DNA of 10,533 bases from Akkermansiaceae bacterium (GTDB lineage Bacteria > Verrucomicrobiota > Verrucomicrobiia > Verrucomicrobiales > Akkermansiaceae): positions 1 through 10,533 of the forward strand of contig JAQGPE010000441.1 of NCBI GenBank assembly GCA_028293225.1. The letters are read 5' to 3'. The notes beneath the pieces are model-generated. The model saw nothing but the letters and a program-made list of their open reading frames with translations, did not search any database and was not told the origin of the DNA. Positions 1 through 5,562 of this stretch are shown here, piece after piece. The first letter of the stretch is position 1; each line of letters starts with the position of its first letter. A program made the translations under genes and the position numbers.

Positions 1-5
1 AGGGG

Positions 6-121
6 TGAGTGATTCAGAAAATTGAACCGCCAGGGCGCCAAGTTTTGAAGGGTGGAGTGCCGGTTCTTTTGTGGGGTCCGGGCCGAGGGTCACTGATTGG
101 ACTGATTTTCTGATTCACTGA
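6..121. repeat. short inverted-repeat element with ACTGATT units
   Basis: A 16-base arm at 6-21 (TGAGTGATTCAGAAAA) and an arm at 106-121 (TTTTCTGATTCACTGA) are inverted copies of each other, matching at 14 of 16 positions. The right arm lies in a cluster of four ACTGATT-like heptads at 92-98, 101-107, 109-115 (TCTGATT) and 117-123, spaced 8-9 bases apart. The interior carries a TTGAACCGC...AGTTTTGAA motif that recurs near position 1700. There is no open frame inside it. It resembles a REP- or MITE-like non-coding element, but the left boundary is close to the window edge and the element may extend further. Mobility is inferred, not shown. Confidence 0.45.
22..51. repeat. dispersed intergenic repeat, copy 1
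   Basis: The segment starts TTGAACCGCCAGGGCGCCAA and ends GTTTTGAAGG. It matches the copy at 1698-1739 in both flanks (TTGAACCGC and AGTTTTGAA), with a GGCGCC core between them. Both copies lie between genes. It looks like one of the GAACCGC-type intergenic repeats seen in many environmental bacteria. Its function is unknown. Confidence 0.45.
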
Positions 122-167
122 TTAAAGGCGGGGATTGGGATGTTTTGTGACGAATGGTGAGAGCAAT

Positions 168-196
168 TCGACAAACGGCGGCGCTTTGGTTAGAAG
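168..196 (+). promoter_or_regulatory. candidate sigma70-type promoter for the P460 genes
   Basis: TCGACA at 168-173 matches TTGACA at five of six positions, and TAGAAG at 191-196 matches TATAAT at four of six. The spacer is 17 bases. The site would place the transcript start near 203, about 19 bases before the ATG at 222. In a GC-rich genome such matches can arise by chance, so this is a weak call based on position and spacing only. Confidence 0.25.
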
Positions 197-221
197 TGGA
201 GTGGTTCGATTTTCCGATCTC

Positions 222-1184
222 ATGAGCATCCTTCCGAAAATTTCCCGCCGGACCTTTGGCGTGCTGGCCGGGCTCGGGCTGGCCGTTTTCGGCGGCATCC
301 AGTTCATCCGGCCGGAGATCGGGAATCCGCCGGTGACGGCGGAGATCGCCGTGCCGAAGGAGGTGAAGGAGGTGCTGGTGGAGAGCTGCTACGACTGCCA
401 CTCCAATGAGACCAAGCTGCCGTGGTATGACAAGGTGGCTCCGGCGCTGTGGCTGGTGGCGAACGATGTGAAGAAGGGCCGGGAGCATCTGAATTTCTCC
501 GAGATCGGCAAACTGCCCGCGCCGCAGCAGGCCGGCGCGCTGTGGGAGTCGCTGAACCAGGTGCGGCTGGGGGCGATGCCGCCGAAGAACTACCTGACGA
601 TCCATCCGCGCGCGAAGATGACGGCGGAGAAGGTGCGGGTTTTACGAGGCTATCTGGAAGCGATGCCAGCGACGAAGCCGGCCGTACCGGAACAGGTGAC
701 GGCGGCGGATGAGCAGTACCGGAAGTGGGCCGCCAATCAGGCGCCGCGGCCGGCGGTGGCGCGGGAGCCGAACGGGATCGAATTTCCGGCCGACTATCGG
801 AACTGGAAGGTCATCGGCAGCTCGGAACGCTTCGACAATCACACCATGCGGCAGATCCTGGGCAACGAGATCGCCATCAAGGCCGTGAAGGAAGGGAACA
901 TCAATCCGTGGCCGGACGGGGCGATCCTGGCGAAGGTGGCGTGGGACCAGCAACTGGACGGGCAGGGTATCACCCGCAGCGGAGCCTTCAAGCAGGTGGA
1001 GTTCATGCTGAAGGACAGCAGGAAATACGCATCAACGGAGGGCTGGGGCTGGGGCCGCTGGCTGGGCACGGAGCTGAAGCCGTATGGCAAGGATGCGACG
1101 CTGTCGCAGAGTTGCATTTCCTGTCACGAGCCGGTCCGGAACCGCGACTTCGTTTTCACCCTGCCGATCCTGGGCCAACATTAA
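222..1184 (+). CDS. membrane-anchored di-haem protein: Haem_bd domain fused to cytochrome P460
   Basis: The 320-residue protein probably faces the periplasm and carries two c-type haems. Residues 14-28 form a hydrophobic N-terminal anchor ending in IQFIRPE, typical of the haem-binding (Haem_bd) family. CYDCH at 56-60 is the first haem site, followed by the family features LPWYDKVAPALW and GREHLNFSEI (87-95). From about 195 comes a cytochrome P460 domain: TMRQILGNEIAIK (208-220), WPDGAILAKVAW (230-241), WGWGRW (275-280) and the second haem site CISCH (298-302). Characterised P460 enzymes oxidise hydroxylamine through a lysine-crosslinked haem; which lysine would serve here, and the substrate, cannot be read from sequence. 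SRRTF at 8-12 resembles a Tat motif, odd for a c-type cytochrome, which normally uses Sec. The ATG at 222 is preferred over an upstream TTG at 135 because it starts directly before the anchor; neither has a good ribosome site. The next gene starts 22 bases downstream and is probably co-transcribed. Confidence 0.88.
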   Translation: MSILPKISRRTFGVLAGLGLAVFGGIQFIRPEIGNPPVTAEIAVPKEVKEVLVESCYDCHSNETKLPWYDKVAPALWLVANDVKKGREHLNFSEIGKLPAPQQAGALWESLNQVRLGAMPPKNYLTIHPRAKMTAEKVRVLRGYLEAMPATKPAVPEQVTAADEQYRKWAANQAPRPAVAREPNGIEFPADYRNWKVIGSSERFDNHTMRQILGNEIAIKAVKEGNINPWPDGAILAKVAWDQQLDGQGITRSGAFKQVEFMLKDSRKYASTEGWGWGRWLGTELKPYGKDATLSQSCISCHEPVRNRDFVFTLPILGQH

Positions 1185-1206
1185 CCGACTGATCGCGATG
1201 ACCGCC

Positions 1207-1680
1207 ATGAAACGCCTGATTTCCCTCTGCCTGGTGACGGTGCTTGCCAGCTCGTGCTCGAAGAGCCACCCGCCGGTGGCGGAACTTTATAACTCCGAGG
1301 CCTCGACGCCGGAGGGCACGAATTTCAATCCGATCGACGGAAAGGTGATCACGTCCTACATCGATACGAAGGCGGGGACGGTGGCGACGCTGTTCGGCAA
1401 CGAGATCGCGGCGAAGAGCAGCGCCAGCGGCACGGCCTACGGGACAGGAGCGGCGCTGACGCTGGTGACCTGGCAGCAGCAGGCGGACCCGAACTGGTTC
1501 GGGGCGCGGATCCCGGCCGGGATGGAGAGCGTGGAAACGGTGACTTTTTCCGAGGAAGGCGCGCCGGTGTATGAGCGGCGGGCCGGGCCGGCGCTGATGA
1601 TCAGCGGGCTGTTTTCCGACGGGCTGACGAAGCAGCGGGTGGAGTGGATCACCGGGCTGCGGGCAGCGGTGATGCCGTGA
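1207..1680 (+). CDS. lipoprotein with a P460-like domain lacking the haem motif
   Basis: A 157-residue predicted lipoprotein. MKRLISLCLVTVLASSC gives a charged start, a hydrophobic core and a lipobox with Cys17 as the lipid site; Ser at +2 favours the outer membrane. The rest resembles the P460 domain of the preceding gene: LFGNEIAAK (62-70) aligns with ILGNEIAIK, AALTLVTWQQQ (82-92) with AILAKVAWDQQ, and RIPAGMESVETVTF with the stretch ending FKQVEFM. There is no CxxCH anywhere, so covalent c-type haem attachment is not expected. It may be a partner or a non-catalytic relative of the upstream cytochrome; this is inference. An ATG at 1198 is an equally possible start (three extra residues), and neither start has a clear Shine-Dalgarno site. 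Family membership rests on these short alignments, so the P460 label is moderate. Confidence 0.75.
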   Translation: MKRLISLCLVTVLASSCSKSHPPVAELYNSEASTPEGTNFNPIDGKVITSYIDTKAGTVATLFGNEIAAKSSASGTAYGTGAALTLVTWQQQADPNWFGARIPAGMESVETVTFSEEGAPVYERRAGPALMISGLFSDGLTKQRVEWITGLRAAVMP

Positions 1681-1697
1681 GGATGCGAGACTGGAAT

Positions 1698-1739
1698 TTG
1701 AACCGCAAAGGCGCGATGGGCGCCCAGTTTTGAAAAGGG
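1698..1739. repeat. dispersed intergenic repeat, copy 2, with possible terminator hairpin
   Basis: TTGAACCGCAAAGGCGC, then a short insert, then CGCCCAGTTTTGAAAAGGG. It shares both flanks with the copy at 22-51. The core GGCGC (1710-1714), five-base loop and GCGCC (1720-1724) form a small perfect stem followed by a four-T run at 1728-1731. It lies exactly between two convergent genes (stops at 1680 and 1741), so it could act as a weak terminator. The stem is only five pairs, so this is tentative. Confidence 0.4.
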
Positions 1740-1740
1740 A

Positions 1741-2001
1741 TCAGGAGCGCCTGCGGGCGGAACCGATCATGCGGAAAGCCAGCAGGCCGATGAAGCCGAC
1801 AATCCAGAAGAGCAGGATATTGAAGAGCGGCCCGTAGGGCGCGGGGTAGTGGACGCCGCCCTCCCAGTATTCGCGCGGAAAGGGAACGCCGGTGCCGTGA
1901 TAGAAGCGGGGATCGCCCCATGGGATGAAACTGGTTCCCACGGCGGCGAGGAGGAGCACGAACAGCAGCAGCAGGAGCAGCGACAGGGAGTTGGCTTTCA
2001 T
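1741..2001 (-). CDS. small two-helix membrane protein of unknown function
   Basis: An 86-residue protein I do not recognise. Residues 5-24 are a leucine-rich membrane helix (LSLLLLLLFVLLLAAVG), and residues about 59-78 are a second helix (LFNILLFWIVGFIGLLAF), followed by a basic tail RMIGSARRRS. The 30-residue loop between them is rich in Tyr, Pro and Gly (FYHGTGVPFPREYWEGG). Both termini are short and basic or polar, so the helices probably form a hairpin with the ends in the cytoplasm. GGA lies a few bases upstream of the ATG as a weak ribosome site. It follows the VOC gene on the same strand after 70 bases and may share its transcript, with a hairpin in the gap. It converges with the P460 lipoprotein gene. 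Reality as a gene is supported by the membrane pattern and clean spacing. Confidence 0.7.
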   Translation of the reverse strand: MKANSLSLLLLLLFVLLLAAVGTSFIPWGDPRFYHGTGVPFPREYWEGGVHYPAPYGPLFNILLFWIVGFIGLLAFRMIGSARRRS

Positions 2002-2013
2002 TTTCCGGCGTGA

Positions 2014-2040
2014 CGGTGGCGGATTGGTAGTCCGCCAGCG
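2014..2040 (-). promoter_or_regulatory. hairpin between the VOC gene and the small membrane protein gene
   Basis: TGGCGGA (2017-2023) and TCCGCCA (2031-2037) form a perfect seven-pair stem around a seven-base loop. A single mismatch followed by two more pairs (2014-2015 with 2039-2040) extends it to nine of ten pairs. In the minus-strand transcript it ends 12 bases before the start codon of the 86-residue protein. No T-run follows on either strand, so a standard Rho-independent terminator is unlikely. It could be a processing or translation-control structure. Function is inferred from position. Confidence 0.4.
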
Positions 2041-2071
2041 GCCGGGGCGACAGGGAAAAGCGCGCCGATTG

Positions 2072-2443
2072 TCAGTCGGTGGGCGAGTGGAGGGCGAGGC
2101 GGTTGCCCTCGCTGTCGACGATGACGGCGCGGTAGCCGTAGGGGCCGATGGGGTGCTTTTCCGTCAGGACCTGGCCGCCGTTTTCGCGGACAGCGGTGAC
2201 GGCGGCGTCGAGGCGGCCCTCGACGGAGAGGTAGATCAGCGGACCGGTCTGGGTGGGCTGGTTTTCCTCCATGGCGGAGAGGCAGCCGGAGGCTCCGTCG
2301 CCGGCGTGAGGGAGGAGGGCGAACTCCCAGCCCTCGCCGCTTTGCTTCACGACGGGTTCGGCGAGGATGGCGGTGTAGAAGGCCATCGCGCGGTTGAGAT
2401 CGACGACCGGGATGTCGGTCCAGCAGAGGATATTGCGGCTCAT
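2072..2443 (-). CDS. VOC family (glyoxalase/bleomycin-resistance fold) protein
   Basis: A 123-residue, single-domain protein of normal VOC length with no signal peptide, so cytoplasmic. The opening ILCWTDIPVVDLNRAMAFYTAIL is the classic beta-alpha pattern of the first VOC module (strand, D-x-x-R-A-x-x-F-Y helix). The second module carries LIYLSVEGRLDAAVTAV and the closing strand ending GYRAVIVDSEGNRLALHSP, which matches the usual D-x-x-G-N-x-x-x-L ending. VOC proteins are often metal-dependent lyases, isomerases, dioxygenases or drug-binding proteins. The acidic ligand position near the C-terminal strand is not obvious here (LALHS rather than the more common E), so no reaction can be assigned. 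It is divergent from the ABC-F gene and upstream of the small membrane protein gene on the same strand. No clear Shine-Dalgarno site precedes the ATG. Confidence 0.88.
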   Translation of the reverse strand: MSRNILCWTDIPVVDLNRAMAFYTAILAEPVVKQSGEGWEFALLPHAGDGASGCLSAMEENQPTQTGPLIYLSVEGRLDAAVTAVRENGGQVLTEKHPIGPYGYRAVIVDSEGNRLALHSPTD

Positions 2444-2473
2444 GATTGGAGTGGGATGACGGCATGGGACGCT

Positions 2474-2517
2474 AGCGGAAGCGCCGTGGCCTGCGAGCCG
2501 TTTTTGTGGCTTCCGCT
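2474..2517. promoter_or_regulatory. inverted repeat in the VOC / ABC-F divergent gap
   Basis: AGCGGAAGC (2474-2482) and GCTTCCGCT (2509-2517) are perfect nine-base inverted copies separated by 26 bases. They sit in the 129-base gap between the two divergent starts (2443 and 2573), where promoters for both genes must lie. It could be a binding site for a dimeric regulator or an mRNA leader structure. I see no convincing -35/-10 pair, so the call rests on the repeat and its place. Confidence 0.3.
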
Positions 2518-2572
2518 CCCGGTTCTTGCTTTTCCACCGCTCCGCTGACTAAGGCGCTGGTGCCGATCCACT

Positions 2573-4471
2573 ATGTCCGCCCTTCTTTCCGCCAACGAAA
2601 TCAAGCTGTCCTACGGCTACCAAACGCTCCTGGACGGGGTCACCCTGGCCGTTTCCGCCGGGGAAAAGGTCGGTCTCGTGGGCCGCAACGGCTGCGGCAA
2701 GACCTCGCTGCTGAAGATTCTGACCGGCTCGCAGAAGGCGGATTCCGGGGAGATTTCGCTGCGGCGGGCGCTGCGGGTGGGCTATCTGCCGCAGGAGTTC
2801 GAGCTCGATCCGGAGTTGAGCGTGCAGGAAAATATCGCGGCCGGAGCCGCGGACGTGGTCGAGGCGATCCGGCGCTACGAAGAGGGCGACGGCTCGGATG
2901 CGGAGCTGGCGGATCTGCTGCACCTGATCGACCATGCCGACGGCTGGAACCTGGATTCGCGGATCAAGGCGACGGCGACCGCGCTGGACACGCCGCCGCT
3001 GGAAGCCCAGGTGGGACCGCTTTCGGGCGGCGAAAAGCGCCGCGTGGCCCTGTGCCGGGCGCTGGCCTCGCAGCCGGATCTGCTGCTGCTGGACGAGCCG
3101 ACGAACCACCTGGACGCGGAGTCGATCCGGTGGCTGGAGTCCTTTCTCAAAACATACGGCGGCGCGGTGATCTTCGTGACGCACGACCGCTACTTTCTGG
3201 ATGTCATCGCGACGCGAATCATCGAGATCGACCAGGGCCGGGCCTTCTCGCATGCGGGCAACTACACCGCCTACCTGGAGTCGAAGGCGGTGCGCCAACA
3301 GATCTCCGAGCAGACCGAGCGGCGCCGCCAGCGCTTCCTGAAGGAGGAGCTGGAATGGGTGCGTTCCGGGGTGAAGGCGCGCGGCACCAAGTCGCGGCAC
3401 CGCATGGAGCAGTTTTACGAGATCGACGGCATCGCCGCGCCTCCCGAGGAGCGCGAGATGGACCTGCTGATCCCGCCGCCCCCGGACCTGGGGAACATCG
3501 TGGTCGACATGGAGGATGTCGGCGTGAATGTCGGCACCGCGACCTCGCCGCGCTGGCTGTTCCGCCATCTGAATCTGAAGCTGCGGCCGGGTCAGTGCAC
3601 CGGCATTGTGGGCCGCAACGGGGTCGGCAAGACCACGCTGCTGAAGGTCTGTCTGGGCACGCTGCAGCCGACCGAAGGCACGGCGGTGGTGGGCAAGAAG
3701 GTGAAGGTCAACTACATCGACCAGACCCGCATGGTGCTGGACGGCAGCGGCTCGCTGCTGGACGAAGTGGCGGACGGCAATGAGAAGGTCATGTTCGGCA
3801 CCCAGACGCTGGGGGCGCGGGCGTATCTGCGGCGTTTCCTTTTCGACGACCGCCGCATCAATGAGCGCGTCGACCTGCTTTCCGGTGGCGAGCGCGCGCG
3901 GCTGATGCTGGCGAAGGTGCTGAAAACCGGCGGCAATATGATCGTGCTGGACGAGCCGACCAACGATCTGGATCTGCCCTCGCTGCGGATGCTGGAGGAA
4001 GCGATCGCGGACTTCGACGGCTCCGTGCTGGTCGTTTCCCACGACCGCTATTTCCTCGACCGGATCTGCGACCAGGTGATCGCCTTTGAAGACAACGGCG
4101 TGGTGGTCCAGGAGGGCAACTACTCCTACTACCTGGAGAAGCGCCAGGCGCGCGAACAGATCGTGAAAGTGCAGGCGCAGGCCGCGGCGAAAGCGGCGGC
4201 CGCCCGGCAGAAGACCGCCGCCCCGGTGGCGGCGGCGCCTGGCAAGGCTCGCAAGATGACGCTCGCGGAGAAGAAGGAGCTGGAGGGAATCGAGGAAGTG
4301 ATCCTGAAGGCTGAGGAAACGGTCGCGGCGCAGGAAGCGGAGCTGGGCGATCCGGAATTCCAGCGAGTGAACTTTGCCAGGATCGCCGAGCTGGCGGCAG
4401 AGCTGGAGAAGGCGAAGGCCGGGGTGGCGAAGTTGTATTCGCGGTGGGAGGAGTTGGAAGGGATGAGCTGA
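2573..4471 (+). CDS. uup: ABC-F family ATPase, Uup-like
   Basis: A 632-residue soluble protein with two complete ATP-binding cassettes and no membrane segment, the ABC-F layout. Cassette 1 has Walker A GRNGCGKT (37-44), signature LSGGEKRR (150-157), Walker B LLLDEPTNHLD (171-181) and the switch histidine in THD (203-205). A charged linker follows at about 235-300 (QTERRRQRFLKEELEW). Cassette 2 has GRNGVGKT (347-354), LSGGER (436-441), VLDEPTNDLD (458-467) and H490. An Ala-rich hinge (530-555) leads to a C-terminal coiled coil (about 560-632) typical of Uup; FGTQTLGARAYLRRFLFD (408-425) and EPTNDLD also fit that subfamily. ABC-F proteins act on ribosomes, and E. coli Uup is also tied to branched-DNA processing and transposon excision through its C-terminal domain. 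All catalytic motifs are intact. The gene is divergent from the VOC gene, and a plus-strand gene pair starts 50 bases after its stop. Confidence 0.93.
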   Translation: MSALLSANEIKLSYGYQTLLDGVTLAVSAGEKVGLVGRNGCGKTSLLKILTGSQKADSGEISLRRALRVGYLPQEFELDPELSVQENIAAGAADVVEAIRRYEEGDGSDAELADLLHLIDHADGWNLDSRIKATATALDTPPLEAQVGPLSGGEKRRVALCRALASQPDLLLLDEPTNHLDAESIRWLESFLKTYGGAVIFVTHDRYFLDVIATRIIEIDQGRAFSHAGNYTAYLESKAVRQQISEQTERRRQRFLKEELEWVRSGVKARGTKSRHRMEQFYEIDGIAAPPEEREMDLLIPPPPDLGNIVVDMEDVGVNVGTATSPRWLFRHLNLKLRPGQCTGIVGRNGVGKTTLLKVCLGTLQPTEGTAVVGKKVKVNYIDQTRMVLDGSGSLLDEVADGNEKVMFGTQTLGARAYLRRFLFDDRRINERVDLLSGGERARLMLAKVLKTGGNMIVLDEPTNDLDLPSLRMLEEAIADFDGSVLVVSHDRYFLDRICDQVIAFEDNGVVVQEGNYSYYLEKRQAREQIVKVQAQAAAKAAAARQKTAAPVAAAPGKARKMTLAEKKELEGIEEVILKAEETVAAQEAELGDPEFQRVNFARIAELAAELEKAKAGVAKLYSRWEELEGMS

Positions 4472-4511
4472 TCGCGGCTCGACGCCGATGAGGATTGTCG
4501 CTAGCGTGACC

Positions 4512-4517
4512 GGAGGG
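4512..4517 (+). promoter_or_regulatory. Shine-Dalgarno site GGAGGG
   Basis: GGAGGG lies four bases before the ATG at 4522. It is one of the few strong ribosome sites in this window and fixes the start of the 346-residue protein. Confidence 0.6.
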
Positions 4518-4521
4518 TCCG

Positions 4522-5562
4522 ATGTCTGCTTCATCTCCGCATCTTCAGGCAAGGAAACTCGCGCTCCACGGCACATGGGTCCTTCCACTGGTGTGCGGGA
4601 CCATCGCATATGGCTGGGCTCGGTCGGGCGATCGATCCGGAGCGGGGATGGTTCCGATCGAAAGGTCTTTGGTCCGGCATTTCGAGCCGCTGCGGCAGGA
4701 TGTTGAAGCGGCTTTCCAGGAGGCCGCACAGTTCCGGCAAAAGATTCCGGATCGCGAGGTTTCCGACATGGATGCGCAGCAGTTGCGTGAAGTTCTGCTC
4801 AAGTTGAAAGCTCTCTATGCCGGAGATCACATTGACGACATGGTCACTGCCTGCGAGGACGCCGCTACCGCTCTGGGGAAGAAAGAGGGCGAAGCCGGCT
4901 TGCAGTGGATCAGTGAAAATCTGCCTCCTCTCTATCAGGCGGCGATGAACGGCTGGGCGGAAGTCGAGCCCGATGCCGCCTTCGAAAAGGTCGTCGCGAG
5001 TCAACGTCTCAACCCTTGTTCTTCGAAAGCTCTCACCGGTCTGCTGCTGCGAAAGGCGGGCGCCGGACCAGAGACACTGGCCACCGCGGTGGAGCGCGTG
5101 CCCTGGCAATTGTTTCTGACCGCCGGGACGGGCCAACCAGGGAGTTTGGTTTTTGACCCGGAGGTCCCGGATGTCGATATCCGCCCGTGGATTGAGAGTG
5201 GAGTCCTGCGCAAGCTGGCCGATCAGCATGTCGGACTGGAGGATCTTTTCACCGTCTGGTCCGGACAGGATCCCGGCGGCGCCATCGCCGGTTGGGTCGC
5301 ATGGTCGGAAGATGATCCCCGCGGCATCGATCACGGACTGAGGGAGCTTCTCCTGGCCGGTTGGAAATCCGAAAAAGTGATGGCGCTGGTTGACCAGGCG
5401 GTTGCGAATGCGGACCCCACCACGAGGGCGCGGTTCATCGCAGCAACACACCGCTTGGAGGAACCGGGCAGCGACTTCTACGAGATCGTCGAAACGTTTC
5501 CCCATCTCCACAACCTGACCAAGTCTCCGGAAGAACCTGGACCCGAGGGTGGTGACGAATGA
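4522..5562 (+). CDS. membrane-anchored helical protein of unknown function (first of pair)
   Basis: A 346-residue protein I do not recognise. Residues about 15-32 (ALHGTWVLPLVCGTIAYGW) form one N-terminal membrane helix or uncleaved signal; the remainder is mostly helical and probably periplasmic. Residues 55-100 are charged and may coil. Short recurring W-x-x-x-P motifs appear: WAEVEPDAAF (145-154), WSGQDPGGAI (246-255) and WSEDDPRGI (261-269), recalling helical repeat proteins common in Verrucomicrobiota. The segment DLFTVWSGQDPGGAIAGW (241-258) aligns with DLLGFWAKQHPADAVSW of the next protein, suggesting that the two are distant paralogues. The stop codon overlaps the next start as ATGA, so the two are almost certainly co-translated. 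A strong GGAGGG precedes the ATG. The gene may share a transcript with the ABC-F gene, 50 bases upstream. No catalytic motif is visible; a structural or protein-binding role is a guess. Confidence 0.8.
   Translation: MSASSPHLQARKLALHGTWVLPLVCGTIAYGWARSGDRSGAGMVPIERSLVRHFEPLRQDVEAAFQEAAQFRQKIPDREVSDMDAQQLREVLLKLKALYAGDHIDDMVTACEDAATALGKKEGEAGLQWISENLPPLYQAAMNGWAEVEPDAAFEKVVASQRLNPCSSKALTGLLLRKAGAGPETLATAVERVPWQLFLTAGTGQPGSLVFDPEVPDVDIRPWIESGVLRKLADQHVGLEDLFTVWSGQDPGGAIAGWVAWSEDDPRGIDHGLRELLLAGWKSEKVMALVDQAVANADPTTRARFIAATHRLEEPGSDFYEIVETFPHLHNLTKSPEEPGPEGGDE

Noticed and set aside
92..123. ACTGATT cluster as a CRISPR array
   Set aside because: Units are only seven bases with 1-2 base gaps; there are no spacers and no cas genes.
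135..221. TTG start extending the P460 fusion by 29 residues
   Set aside because: The extra residues are not signal-like and would sit before the membrane anchor; the ATG at 222 begins directly at the anchor.
2549..4729. Very long minus-strand open frame across the ABC-F gene
   Set aside because: Its product is rich in Arg, Leu, Gln and His with no domain, and it lies antisense to a gene with every ABC motif intact. Long antisense frames are common in GC-rich coding DNA.
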